Below, piece after piece: positions 54,600-62,659 of a stretch of DNA of 64,000 nucleotides. Position numbers and translations under genes: made by a program. The first letter of the stretch is position 1, and each line of letters begins with the position of its first letter. The stretch comes from Pseudomonadota bacterium (GTDB lineage: Bacteria > Pseudomonadota > Alphaproteobacteria > Sphingomonadales > Sphingomonadaceae), in contig JAEZHP010000111.1 of NCBI GenBank assembly GCA_023416515.1, forward strand, positions 1 through 64,000, read 5' to 3'. The notes under the pieces are model-generated. The model made no database searches. It had not been told where the DNA came from and worked only from the letters and a program-made list of their open reading frames with translations.

Positions 54600-55724
54600 T
54601 CAGCTGAGCGCCTTCCTGATCACCCGGGCGTAGATGCGCCGGAGGGCGTGGATGTCGTCCACGGCGGCGGCTTCGTCGAGCTTGTGCATGGTGCCGTTGG
54701 GCAGGCCGAAGTCGATGACCGGGCACAGCGCGATGAGGAAGCGGCCGTCGGAAGTGCCGCCATGGGTGGAGAGCTTGGGCTCGACCCCCGTCTCCTCGCG
54801 GATCGCCTGGGTGACGATGTCGTAGATCGGGCCGGGCGGTGTCAGGAACGCCTCGCCGGAGATTTTCGCCTCGACCGTGGAGCCGGGCGCTGCTTGCTCG
54901 GCGGTGCGGCGCACCAGCTCGACGAGATCCTCGCCGCGCTGGAGATTGTTGAAACGGATGTTGAGCTGGATGGTCGCGGTGCCGGCGATGACGTTGGTCG
55001 CGCCGTTGCTGGTGCGAACGTCGGTGATCTCGAGGTTGGACGGCTGGAACCGGTCATTGCCGTCGTCGAGATGGAGCGCGTCGAGGGCGCTCACCACTCG
55101 GGCGAGCTTGGGCACCGGATTGTCGGCGCGGTGGGGATAGGCGACGTGGCCTTGGACCCCGGGGACAGTGATCCACATGTTGACCGACCCGCGGCGGCCG
55201 ATCTTCACGATATCGCCGAGCCGGTCCTCGGAGGTTGGCTCGCCGATCAGGATCATGTCGGGGCGGATGTCCCGCTCGGCCATCCATTCCATGATCGACA
55301 GGGTGCCATAGCGCGACGGACCTTCCTCGTCGCCGGTGATGAGCAGGCTCAACGTTCCCTTGTGCTCGGGCACCTCGGCGCAAGCCGCCACGAAGGCGGC
55401 GATCGAGCTCTTCATGTCGACCGCGCCGCGGCCGTAGAGAAGTCCGCCCTCGATTGTCGGGGTGAACGGGTCGGTGCGCCAACCCTCGCCGGGCGGAACC
55501 ACGTCGACATGACCGGCGAAGCCGAAATGCGGACCGCCCGAGCCGCGGATCGCGACCATGTTCTCGACCGGGCCTTCAGGCGGGCTTCCGGACAGGAAGC
55601 GATGAACGGTGAAGCCAGCCGCTTCGAGCGCCTCGCCGAGAACGGTCAGCGTTCCGGCCTCGCGCGGGGTGACGCTTGGGCAGGCGATGAGGCGGGCGGC
55701 GAGATCGACGGGATCGATGGTCAT
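54600..55724 (-). CDS. dapE: Succinyl-diaminopimelate desuccinylase
   Basis: DapE hydrolyses N-succinyl-LL-diaminopimelate in lysine and peptidoglycan synthesis. The 374-residue M20-family product has the zinc ligands in FAGHVDVVPPG, YGRGAVDMKSS and ITGDEEGPS, the dimerisation domain, and the C-terminal His of NGTMHKLDEAA. The ATG at 55724 gives TIDPVDLAARLIACPSVTP; an ATG two codons upstream is possible. It faces the rhomboid gene. Confidence 0.95.
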   Translation of the reverse strand: MTIDPVDLAARLIACPSVTPREAGTLTVLGEALEAAGFTVHRFLSGSPPEGPVENMVAIRGSGGPHFGFAGHVDVVPPGEGWRTDPFTPTIEGGLLYGRGAVDMKSSIAAFVAACAEVPEHKGTLSLLITGDEEGPSRYGTLSIMEWMAERDIRPDMILIGEPTSEDRLGDIVKIGRRGSVNMWITVPGVQGHVAYPHRADNPVPKLARVVSALDALHLDDGNDRFQPSNLEITDVRTSNGATNVIAGTATIQLNIRFNNLQRGEDLVELVRRTAEQAAPGSTVEAKISGEAFLTPPGPIYDIVTQAIREETGVEPKLSTHGGTSDGRFLIALCPVIDFGLPNGTMHKLDEAAAVDDIHALRRIYARVIRKALS

Positions 55725-55785
55725 GCACATCGGCCTAGAGTATCCGGCGCTCCGCGCACAATCCCGCAGACGGGGAGGGGAGCAG

Positions 55786-56247
55786 ATGCCGAAAATCGAT
55801 CTCGACGCCATCGAGCAGGTCAATCGCACCGGCTATCCGGCGCCATTCGACGAGCCGGTGGCAGAACGCTGGTACCGGCGTCTCGCCCCGGCGAGCGGGC
55901 TGACCGCGTTCGGCGCCAGCCATGTCACTCTCAGGCCGGGCGCCTGGTCGTCGCAGCGCCATTGGCATGTCGGTGAGGACGAGTTCCTGGTGATGATCGC
56001 GGGCGAAGCGGTTCTCGTCGACGACGATGGAGAGCATGTCCTTCGTGCGGGTGACTGCGCCGCCTTTCCCATGAATGACCGGAACGGCCACCATCTCCAG
56101 AACCGCGGCGACTCCGACTGCACGTTCGTCGTGGTCAGTGCCGGCGAGCAGGCCGGCGGCGACTACCCGGACATCGACATGCGCTTCACCGCCGAAGGGA
56201 CTTATGTCCACAACGACGGCACGCCCTACGAGGCGCGGCGGGTCTAG
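55786..56247 (+). CDS. Cupin domain protein
   Basis: The 153-residue product is a single-domain cupin. Motif 1 is visible as SQRHWHVGEDEFLVMIAGEA with the metal-binding His, Glu and following Gly, and motif 2 around RAGDCAAFPMNDRNGHHLQN. It probably binds a metal and a small ligand; the function is unknown. GGGGAGGGGAG precedes the ATG. It is divergent from dapE, and its stop overlaps that of the convergent GST gene (CTAG). Confidence 0.9.
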   Translation: MPKIDLDAIEQVNRTGYPAPFDEPVAERWYRRLAPASGLTAFGASHVTLRPGAWSSQRHWHVGEDEFLVMIAGEAVLVDDDGEHVLRAGDCAAFPMNDRNGHHLQNRGDSDCTFVVVSAGEQAGGDYPDIDMRFTAEGTYVHNDGTPYEARRV

Positions 56248-56909
56248 GTCGCCGGCTGCTCGTAATTCTCGATGACCCAGGGCTCTTCCTGGGCCGCGTT
56301 GACCCATTCGACGAGCCAGGGGTGGTTGAGGATCGCCGCGACATAGGCCTGGGCGAAGTTGGGCACTTGGATCGAATAGGTGACGAAGCGGGTCACCACC
56401 GGGGCGAACATGATGTCGGCCGCGCCGAAGGTGCCGAACAGATAGGGGCCACCGCTCCCATGCCGCGCGCGTGCCTGCGCCCACAGCTCCATGAGGCGGC
56501 TGATCTCGGCCTTTGTCCCCTCACTGATCGGCTTGGCAGGAAAGACCTTGCGCACATTCATAGGGTGTTCGCGGCGCAGGTTCGGGAAGCTCGAATGCAT
56601 CTCGGCGGCCATCGACATGGCCATCCCGCGCGCTTCCGGGTCCTCGGGCCAGTAACGGGCGCGGTCGGTCTTGTCGGCGAGCCATTCGACGATGGCCAGG
56701 CTGTCCCAGATCACCGCCTGGTCGTCCCACAGGATCGGGACCTTGCCGCCGGAGGGAGCGAACTCGTCGCCTTCGCGGCGGCGGTCCCACTCCTCGTCGA
56801 ACATCGGGACGGTGATCTCCTCGAACGGCAGGCCGGACTGCTTAACCGCCAGCCAGCCGCGAAGCGACCAGGAGGAATAAGCCTTGTTGCCGATGATGAG
56901 TTTGAGCAC
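56244..56909 (-). CDS. Glutathione S-transferase family protein
   Basis: The 221-residue product has a thioredoxin-like N-domain (KLIIGNKAYSSWSLRGWLAV, then KVPILWDDQAVIWDSLAIVEW with the cis-Pro and SNAIL-like element) and an all-helical C-domain (FGTFGAADIMFAPVVTRF). The SSW in the first strand suggests a Ser-type catalytic residue as in zeta/theta-like GSTs. The substrate is unknown. Confidence 0.93.
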   Translation of the reverse strand: MLKLIIGNKAYSSWSLRGWLAVKQSGLPFEEITVPMFDEEWDRRREGDEFAPSGGKVPILWDDQAVIWDSLAIVEWLADKTDRARYWPEDPEARGMAMSMAAEMHSSFPNLRREHPMNVRKVFPAKPISEGTKAEISRLMELWAQARARHGSGGPYLFGTFGAADIMFAPVVTRFVTYSIQVPNFAQAYVAAILNHPWLVEWVNAAQEEPWVIENYEQPAT

Positions 56910-56923
56910 TCGTTTCCTCTCTT

Positions 56924-57005
56924 GTCATTCCCGCGTCCGCAGGAAGCCAGCTTATCTGCTGATCCCTCGAAGGTGCGCTGGATTCCCGCTTTGGGGGGAA
57001 TGACG
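56924..57005. repeat. Imperfect palindromic repeat, GTCATTCCCGC type
   Basis: The left end GTCATTCCCGCGTCCGCAGG and the right end GATTCCCGCTTTGGGGGGAATGACG form an imperfect hairpin in the gap between the GST gene and engB. It is a loose relative of the palindromes at 10985 and 43102. Confidence 0.6.
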
Positions 57006-57039
57006 CAAGAGGCAAGGCGACGTTCCCGCCGCGGGATGT

Positions 57040-57687
57040 TTAGGCGAATGCCGCCTCAAGCACCGCCTCGCGAAGACGCTCCATGCCCATCCCGCCCTCG
57101 CTCGAGGTGGCGATCACCTCGGGGTGGGCGGCACCATGCTTGCGCGCCTCCGCCTCGGTCGCGGCCTGAACGTCCGCGAGCTCCGTCGCCTTCACCTTGT
57201 CCGCCTTGGTAAGCACGATCCGATAGCTGACCGCTGCTGAGTCGAGCATCTCGATGATCTCGCGGTCGATCTCCTTGATGCCGTGGCGGCTGTCGATCAG
57301 CAGGAGCGCTCGCTTCAGCACCTGGCGCCCGCGCAGATAGTCGTTGACCAGGTAGCGCCAGCGCCGCGCGACGTCCTTGGGGGCCTTGGCGAAGCCATAG
57401 CCCGGCATGTCGACGAGCCGGAACACCGGCGGCGCGCCCACTTCGAAGAAATTGAGCTCCTGGGTGCGCCCCGGCGTGTTCGACGTGCGCGCGAGGCCGG
57501 AGCGGTTGGTGAGCCGGTTAATCAGCGACGATTTGCCGACGTTGGAGCGGCCCGCGAAGGCGATCTCCGGAAGCGACGGATCGGGCAGGAATTTGAGCTC
57601 CGGCGCCGACTTCAGGAAGGAGATCGGGCCGGAGAAGAGGCGCCGCGCTTCACGCGCGAGCGCCTCTTGCTGTTCCTCATCGCTCAC
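57040..57687 (-). CDS. engB: Ribosome biogenesis GTP-binding protein EngB/YihA
   Basis: EngB is an essential GTPase in large ribosomal subunit assembly. The 215-residue product has G1 AGRSNVGKSSL, G2 TSNTPGRTQ, G3 LVDMPGYGFA and G4 VLTKADKVK. It starts at a GTG overlapping the yidC stop (GTGA). Last gene of the rpmH-rnpA-yidD-yidC-engB cluster. Confidence 0.96.
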   Translation of the reverse strand: MSDEEQQEALAREARRLFSGPISFLKSAPELKFLPDPSLPEIAFAGRSNVGKSSLINRLTNRSGLARTSNTPGRTQELNFFEVGAPPVFRLVDMPGYGFAKAPKDVARRWRYLVNDYLRGRQVLKRALLLIDSRHGIKEIDREIIEMLDSAAVSYRIVLTKADKVKATELADVQAATEAEARKHGAAHPEVIATSSEGGMGMERLREAVLEAAFA

Positions 57688-59480
57688 CGCGACTTCGGCT
57701 TGCGCCGCCCGCGAGTCTCGTCGCCTTCCTTGGCCAGCGACGGGGTCGCAGGGGAAGGCGACGGCGTGGTCGGGGCCGCCGGCTTCATCCGCATCTCGGG
57801 ATGACGGAAATAGAGCCACTGCTGCTGCGCGATCGACAGGATGTTGTTGGTCGCCCAGTAAAGCTGAAGCCCGGCCGCGAACGGCGCCATCACGAACATC
57901 AGGATCCACGGCATCAGGCCGAAGATCTGCCGCTGCACGGGGTCGGGCATCGGCGGGTTGAGCTTCTGCTGGAACCACATCGTCACGCCGACCAGGATCG
58001 GCAGGATGCCGATGAGCAGGAAGCTCGGCGGAGTGAAGCTGAGATAGCCGAACAGGTTCACAGGCGTGAGCGGGTCGGGCGCGGCGAGGTCCTTGATCCA
58101 CAGCTCCCACGGCTGGTGGCGCATCTCGACCGCCACGATCAGCACCTTGTAGAGCGCGTAGAAAATCGGGATCTGGAGCAGGATCGGAAGGCAGCCAGCG
58201 GCCGGATTGACCTTCTCCTCGCGGTAGAGACGAAGCGTCTCCTCCTGGAGCTTGGGCTTGTCGTCCTTGTAGCGCTCCTGGAGCGCCTGGATCTTGGGCT
58301 GGACGGCGCGCATCTTGCCCATCGACTGGAACTGCTTCTGAGCGATCGGGAACAAGAGGGCCCGGACGATCACGACGAGCAGGATGATCGACCAGCCGAA
58401 ATTGCCGATGATCCCGAACAGCCACAGCAGCAGGCTGAAGATCGGCCTCATGAACCATTCGAACCAGCCCCAGTCGATCGCCTTGTCGATCGCCGTTCCG
58501 AGCTGGTCCTGATAGGCCTCCAGGACCTGCACTTCCTTGGCGCCGGCGAACAGGTGGCTGGTGACGAAGCGGCCATGGCCCGGAGTCACCACGGCGCCTT
58601 GTCCGGCGACGTCTGCCTGGAAGCTGTCGATGTTGCCGAAATAGCGGAAGCCTGCGTCGACCGCGAGATTTTGGGCGGGGATGAGCGCGGACAGCCAATA
58701 TTTGTCGGAGAATCCGACCCAGCCGCCAGTGGTCGAGAAGCGGCGCTGATGGTCCTGGACGAGATCCGGATAATTGTTGTCGTAATTGGCGGCGCCGTTG
58801 AACACGCCAACCGGGCCGACATGCATCGACCAGGTGTCGTGGTCGCGCGACGCGCCGATTCGGTTGACGAGCTGGAAGGCGCTGACCGCGACCGGGGCGG
58901 AGCCGGTGTTGATGACGTGCTGTTCGGCGGTGAACAGATAATTCTCGTCGACGCTGAGGCGGATCTCGAAGCGCTGGCCCGCGCCATTGTCCCAGCTCAG
59001 GGTGACCGGGGTCGTCGGGGTCAGACGCTGGCCGCTCGACTGCCACACGGTGTCGCCGCCCGGCACCCGGACATTCTGCCCCTGCCAGCCGAAATGGGCG
59101 AAATAGGCGTGCTCGGTGCCTTCGGGCGAATAGAGGCGGACCGGCGGCGAATCCGCGGCGATCGTATCGGTGTGGCGGGTGAGAACGAGATCGTCGATGC
59201 GCGCGCCCTTGAGGTTGATCGAGCCGCGAAGGCTCGGAGTCTCGATGGCGATGCGCGGAGTCTCGCGAAGGACCTGGGCGCGGTCGCGGATGGTGCGCGG
59301 GGTCTCGGCAGCGCCGCTGGGGAGGCTCGCCGGCTGCTGCTGGGGCACCAGTCGGCCGTCCTCGACCTTGATCGAAGGCTGCTTGGCGGTCGGGAAGTAT
59401 CGCTCGGAGATCAAGCTCCAGCCCAACAGCACGAGCACCGACAGGGCGATCGCAACGATCAGGTTCTTATTCTCGGTCAC
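57684..59480 (-). CDS. yidC: Membrane protein insertase YidC
   Basis: YidC inserts and folds inner-membrane proteins alone or with SecYEG. The 598-residue product has an N-terminal membrane anchor (LIVAIALSVLVLLGWSLIS), the large periplasmic beta-sandwich P1 domain, and the conserved five-helix core with AVQPKIQALQERYKDDKPKL and the C-terminal WATNNILSIAQQQWLY. It is complete. A charged tail rich in Lys/Arg (GRRKPKSR) probably contacts the ribosome. Confidence 0.97.
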   Translation of the reverse strand: MTENKNLIVAIALSVLVLLGWSLISERYFPTAKQPSIKVEDGRLVPQQQPASLPSGAAETPRTIRDRAQVLRETPRIAIETPSLRGSINLKGARIDDLVLTRHTDTIAADSPPVRLYSPEGTEHAYFAHFGWQGQNVRVPGGDTVWQSSGQRLTPTTPVTLSWDNGAGQRFEIRLSVDENYLFTAEQHVINTGSAPVAVSAFQLVNRIGASRDHDTWSMHVGPVGVFNGAANYDNNYPDLVQDHQRRFSTTGGWVGFSDKYWLSALIPAQNLAVDAGFRYFGNIDSFQADVAGQGAVVTPGHGRFVTSHLFAGAKEVQVLEAYQDQLGTAIDKAIDWGWFEWFMRPIFSLLLWLFGIIGNFGWSIILLVVIVRALLFPIAQKQFQSMGKMRAVQPKIQALQERYKDDKPKLQEETLRLYREEKVNPAAGCLPILLQIPIFYALYKVLIVAVEMRHQPWELWIKDLAAPDPLTPVNLFGYLSFTPPSFLLIGILPILVGVTMWFQQKLNPPMPDPVQRQIFGLMPWILMFVMAPFAAGLQLYWATNNILSIAQQQWLYFRHPEMRMKPAAPTTPSPSPATPSLAKEGDETRGRRKPKSR

Positions 59481-59503
59481 TCAAGCGTCCTTGGCGGAAA
59501 GGG

Positions 59504-59716
59504 TCAGGGCACCGGATCCGGTCCGGAGCCGCCCCAGGGATGACAGCGCGCGAGGCGCTTGGCGGCAAGCCAGCTCCCCTTGAGCGCCCCATAGCGCCGA
59601 AGCGCGGTGATTGCATAGGCCGAGCAGGACGGCTGATAGCGGCACGAAGGCGGGAGCACCCGCGAGGGACCGAGCTGCCAGCCGCGGGCGAGGAGGATGA
59701 GGAGCCTGGCGATCAT
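59504..59716 (-). CDS. yidD: Membrane protein insertion efficiency factor YidD
   Basis: The 70-residue product has the YidD pattern: amphipathic N-terminus, then PSCRYQPSCSAYAITALRRYG, then LAAKRLARCHPWGGSGPDPVP. It assists YidC-dependent insertion at the membrane. It overlaps the rnpA stop by 4 nt (ATGA) and is followed by yidC. Confidence 0.96.
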   Translation of the reverse strand: MIARLLILLARGWQLGPSRVLPPSCRYQPSCSAYAITALRRYGALKGSWLAAKRLARCHPWGGSGPDPVP

Positions 59717-60207
59717 TCGGGGAGCCGGCCGCGGAGCTTGGCGAGCGCCTTTCGGAATTCCGATTCGAGCAGAGCATAGTCGCGCTCGATTCCGCCCGGG
59801 CGGCCGATCAGGATATGGTCGGCGCCGGCGACGCCCGCTTCGGGCAGCACCTTGCGGGCGAGCTCGCGGAATCGGCGCTTCATCCGGTTGCGCACCACCG
59901 CGCCTCCGACCTTGCCGGAGACGGTGATTCCGATTCGCCTGGATGGGTCGCCGTCGCCGCGCGGCCGAACGAGCAGGACGAATCCCGGCATCGGCGCGCG
60001 CAGCCCATTATTGGCGGCGAGATAGTCGGCCCGCCGCGTGATCCGGGCGAGCGCGGTCGTTGCCCTTAGGCCGACAGCTTCTTGCGGCCGCGGGCGCGGC
60101 GCGCGTTCAGGACCTTGCGGCCGCCCACCGTCGCCATGCGGGACCGGAAACCGTGCCGGCGCGCCCGAACGAGATTGCTCGGTTGGAAGGTGCGCTTCAT
60201 CGCTCAT
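59713..60207 (-). CDS. rnpA: Ribonuclease P protein component, long form enclosing rpmH
   Basis: RnpA is the protein subunit of RNase P, which trims tRNA 5' ends. The conserved core starts at [18 protein letters not shown] and includes the RNA-binding motif [19 protein letters not shown]. Between the rpmH stop (60066) and that core there is no ATG, GTG or TTG in frame; the next internal ATG would delete the conserved N-terminus. The nearest canonical upstream start is the ATG at 60207, 7 nt before the rpmH ATG. This gives 164 residues with an Arg/Pro-rich N-terminal extension of about 54 residues encoded in the alternative frame of rpmH. A non-standard start (for example ATC at 60042) is the alternative. 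Confidence 0.8.
   Translation of the reverse strand: MSDEAHLPTEQSRSGAPARFPVPHGDGGRPQGPERAPRPRPQEAVGLRATTALARITRRADYLAANNGLRAPMPGFVLLVRPRGDGDPSRRIGITVSGKVGGAVVRNRMKRRFRELARKVLPEAGVAGADHILIGRPGGIERDYALLESEFRKALAKLRGRLPE
60066..60200 (-). CDS. rpmH: Ribosomal protein L34
   Basis: The 44-residue product is a complete L34: [18 protein letters not shown], then [20 protein letters not shown], ending KKLSA. It is a component of the 50S subunit. GAGG lies 8 nt before the ATG at 60200, the best-spaced site in the leader. The whole gene lies inside the long rnpA frame, read in a different phase. Confidence 0.97.
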   Translation of the reverse strand: MKRTFQPSNLVRARRHGFRSRMATVGGRKVLNARRARGRKKLSA

Positions 60208-60237
60208 GCCTCGAATAAAATGATCTGAAACAAAAGA

Positions 60238-60254
60238 GCCGCCCCGGAGGCGGC
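60238..60254 (-). promoter_or_regulatory. Leader hairpin of rpmH-rnpA
   Basis: On the minus strand GCCGCC-TCCGG-GGCGGC folds into a tight 6-bp GC stem about 38 nt before the rpmH ATG, followed by CTCTTTTGTTT. It resembles a small attenuator or terminator within the leader. Confidence 0.45.
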
Positions 60255-60267
60255 CATGTGGTCGGAG

Positions 60268-60296
60268 CCCATAGGCAAAGCCGGCGTCCAAGTCAA
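60268..60296 (-). promoter_or_regulatory. Likely sigma-70 promoter of the rpmH-rnpA-yidD-yidC-engB cluster
   Basis: Minus strand: TTGACT (60296-60291), 17-nt spacer, TATGGG (60273-60268), about 65 nt before the rpmH ATG. The -35 is strong and the -10 partial. It overlaps the 3' end of the upstream small membrane protein gene by four bases. Confidence 0.5.
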
Positions 60297-60634
60297 CGAT
60301 CAGCCGAAGAGTCCGCGGCCAGGGCCTTGTCCCGTTCGGCGCGGCGGCGCTGGCTCGGGCGGCGGAGGCTCCAGTCGGCCCAGGCGCCCTTGTTCGGGTG
60401 GCGGCGCTTGAAGCGGGCATAGTGGCGCTTGGCCCAGCGGCTGTTCTTGAGCATCAGCCCGGCGCCCGCTGCGAAGAACACGACCCCGCCCGGCCCGGGG
60501 ATGATTCCCACCAGCGGCGATACCACCACCAGAAGCACGCCGACCCAGAACAGCAACGGCCGAAGCCAGACCGAGCGGCCCGGGCGCTTGGTCAGCGGAA
60601 TTCCGGTTTCCTTGTCCCTCTCCATGAAGCGCAT
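60293..60634 (-). CDS. Small membrane protein with PGPGG motif
   Basis: The 113-residue product has two hydrophobic helices around the motif LVGIIPGPGGVVFFAAGAGL and a basic C-terminal tail (RWAKRHYARFKRRHPNKGAW, then DWSLRRPSQRRRAERD). Proteins of this kind next to comM are common in sphingomonads, with no known role. Two in-frame ATGs (60634 and 60625) compete as start; neither has a strong ribosome-binding site. It is divergent from comM. Confidence 0.78.
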   Translation of the reverse strand: MRFMERDKETGIPLTKRPGRSVWLRPLLFWVGVLLVVVSPLVGIIPGPGGVVFFAAGAGLMLKNSRWAKRHYARFKRRHPNKGAWADWSLRRPSQRRRAERDKALAADSSADR

Positions 60635-60737
60635 GTGGGGAAGGCAAGGCGCGCGCGCAATCGCAGAACGAGTCTGTGGACATATCAAATACTTCGCTCC
60701 AGAACGGTGCCGAAACGGTAGCGGGCGAAGGGGGCAC

Positions 60738-62246
60738 ATGGTCGCTCATGTGGGCACGGTCGCGTTCCTGGGCCTCGAGGCGCGTGCCGTCGAGGTGCAG
60801 GTCCAGGTCGCGCCCGGCGTTCCCAAGTTCCTGGTGGTCGGCCTGCCGGACAAGGCCGCCGCGGAAGGGCGCGAGCGGGTCCACGCCGCGCTCAGCGCGA
60901 TCGGCCTGTCGCTTCCGCCCAAGCGAATCACCGTCAACCTGTCGCCGGCGGACCTCCCCAAGGAGGGGTCGCATTACGACCTGCCGATCGCGCTCGGCCT
61001 TCTCGCGGCGATGGGCGCGGTCGATGCCGAGACGCTGGCCGGCTATGTCGCGATCGGTGAGCTCAGCCTCGACGGGCGGATCGCGCCGACTCCGGGCGTG
61101 CTCCTCGCCGCGCTCCATGCCTCCTCGCGGCAGCTCGGCCTGATCTGCCCCGCCGCCCAGGGCGCGGAAGCCGCCTGGGCCGGGGAAATCGAGGTGGTCG
61201 CCGCGCCCGATCTGATCGCCCTGCTCAACCACCTGCGCGGCGGAGCGGTGCTGAGCCCGCCTCAGGCCGGGGAGGTGGCGCCGTGGCGCAACGGCCACTG
61301 CCTCAGCCAGGTGAAGGGGCAGGAGACCGCCAAGCGAGCGCTTGAGATCGCTGCGGCCGGCGGCCACAATTTGCTGATGAGCGGTCCCCCAGGGGCCGGC
61401 AAGTCGCTGCTCGCCGCGTGCCTTCCGGGGATCCTCCCGGAGCTCACGCCCGCGGAGGCTCTTGAAGTGTCGATGGTGGCGAGCGTCGCCGGCACGTTGG
61501 AAGGCGGACGGCTGACCCGCGCTCGTCCGTTCCGCGCCCCACATCACAGCGCCTCCATGGCCGCGCTCGTCGGCGGCGGGCTGAAAGCGCGGCCGGGCGA
61601 GGTCAGCCTCGCGCACCTCGGGGTCCTGTTCCTCGACGAGCTGCCCGAATTCCAGCGGCCCGTGCTCGACAGCCTTCGCCAGCCGCTCGAGACCGGCACC
61701 GTCCAGATCGCCCGAGCCAATGCCCACGTCACCTTTCCGGCCCGAGTGCAGCTGGTCGCCGCGATGAACCCGTGCCGCTGTGGGCATCTCGGCGACGCGG
61801 CGCTCGCGTGCAGCCGAGCGCCCCGCTGCGCCGCCGATTATCAGGCAAAAGTGTCGGGCCCTCTGCTGGACCGTATCGACCTTCATGTCGAGGTTCAGGC
61901 CGTGGCCGCGGCCGACCTCGTCCTGCCGCCGCCCAGCGAGGGCTCGGCCGAAGTGGCCGAGCGAGTCTCAGCCGCCCGCCGAGTGCAGACGGGGCGTTAC
62001 GAGGGACACGGGGTCCGAACCAACGCGGAGGCCGACGGCGCGCTCCTCGACGAGGTCGCCACTCCGGACGAACCCGGGCGACGCCTGCTCGCCCAGGCCG
62101 CCGAAGCTATGCGCCTCACCGCTCGCGGCTACCACCGTGTGATGCGCGTGGCCCGGACCATCGCCGACCTGGCGGGCAGCGAAGGCGTGGGACGAGTCCA
62201 CGTCGCTGAGGCGCTCAGCTACCGCCGACAGACGCCTCGGAATTGA
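60738..62246 (+). CDS. comM: YifB/ComM family Mg chelatase-like AAA ATPase
   Basis: ComM is a hexameric helicase that promotes branch migration during natural transformation. The 502-residue product has an N-terminal Lon-protease-like fold (VPKFLVVGLPDKAAAEGRERV), Walker A LMSGPPGAGKSLLA (about residue 216), Walker B GVLFLDELPEF, sensor AAMNPCRCG with cysteines for a zinc-like cluster, and C-terminal lid (RGYHRVMRVARTIADLAG). Complete. The ATG at 60738 follows AAGGGGG. Competence itself is not proved by this gene, which is widespread. Confidence 0.95.
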   Translation: MVAHVGTVAFLGLEARAVEVQVQVAPGVPKFLVVGLPDKAAAEGRERVHAALSAIGLSLPPKRITVNLSPADLPKEGSHYDLPIALGLLAAMGAVDAETLAGYVAIGELSLDGRIAPTPGVLLAALHASSRQLGLICPAAQGAEAAWAGEIEVVAAPDLIALLNHLRGGAVLSPPQAGEVAPWRNGHCLSQVKGQETAKRALEIAAAGGHNLLMSGPPGAGKSLLAACLPGILPELTPAEALEVSMVASVAGTLEGGRLTRARPFRAPHHSASMAALVGGGLKARPGEVSLAHLGVLFLDELPEFQRPVLDSLRQPLETGTVQIARANAHVTFPARVQLVAAMNPCRCGHLGDAALACSRAPRCAADYQAKVSGPLLDRIDLHVEVQAVAAADLVLPPPSEGSAEVAERVSAARRVQTGRYEGHGVRTNAEADGALLDEVATPDEPGRRLLAQAAEAMRLTARGYHRVMRVARTIADLAGSEGVGRVHVAEALSYRRQTPRN

Positions 62247-62513
62247 TTATTTGGTCTGGTTGCCGCCGCCCGGCAGGTTCACATCCGGCAGATCAACGTC
62301 GGGGGCCTGCACGTCGACCTTGATATCGGTCTTGTCGGTCCCGCCGAAACTGTCGCCGAACACCAGGAAGGCCACCACGGCCAAGACGACAAGGAGCAGA
62401 ACCGCGGCGATAAGACCGCCGCCGCCGCTCCGTTCACCGGTGTTGATGACCGTGGTGCGGTTGCGTTCGACCACGGGCTCCTCGCGGATCACCTCACGCT
62501 CACGTTCATCCAT
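62247..62513 (-). CDS. Small single-pass membrane protein with stress promoter
   Basis: The 88-residue product has a charged N-terminus (MDEREREVIREEPVVERNRT), a glycine-rich hinge, one transmembrane helix (GLIAAVLLLVVLAVVAFLVFG) and a short periplasmic Asp/Val-rich tail (KTDIKVDVQAPDVDLPDVNL). No family function is recognised. A perfect EcfG-type promoter upstream suggests induction in the general stress response. Its stop abuts the comM stop. Confidence 0.75.
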   Translation of the reverse strand: MDEREREVIREEPVVERNRTTVINTGERSGGGGLIAAVLLLVVLAVVAFLVFGDSFGGTDKTDIKVDVQAPDVDLPDVNLPGGGNQTK

Positions 62514-62545
62514 GAAGCACCTTTAGAATCTAATCCATGCGAATG

Positions 62546-62570
62546 AACGTGGAGCGGTGCGGGGCGTTCC
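62546..62570 (-). promoter_or_regulatory. EcfG-type general stress promoter, perfect match
   Basis: Minus strand: GGAAC (62570-62566), 16-nt spacer, CGTT (62549-62546), about 33 nt upstream of the start at 62513. Exact match to GGAAC-N16/17-CGTT. Confidence 0.7.
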
Positions 62571-62659
62571 GCGCAAACGGCAAGAAGAGGGTTAACGTCA
62601 GCGTAGATTCAAGGCGTTGCTCTGCGCCTGACACGTGAGCAACGACTTGCCGGGCCGAC

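Noticed and set aside
54600..55829. 409-residue version of dapE
   Set aside because: The additional N-terminus overlaps the cupin gene's leader and is not part of the M20 family; 55724 or 55730 fits.
57801..59543. 580-codon plus-strand frame across yidC
   Set aside because: Antisense to yidC with no family features.
60208..60420. Further upstream extension of rnpA to 60420
   Set aside because: It runs through the promoter and leader of rpmH; the ATG at 60207 is the nearest usable start.
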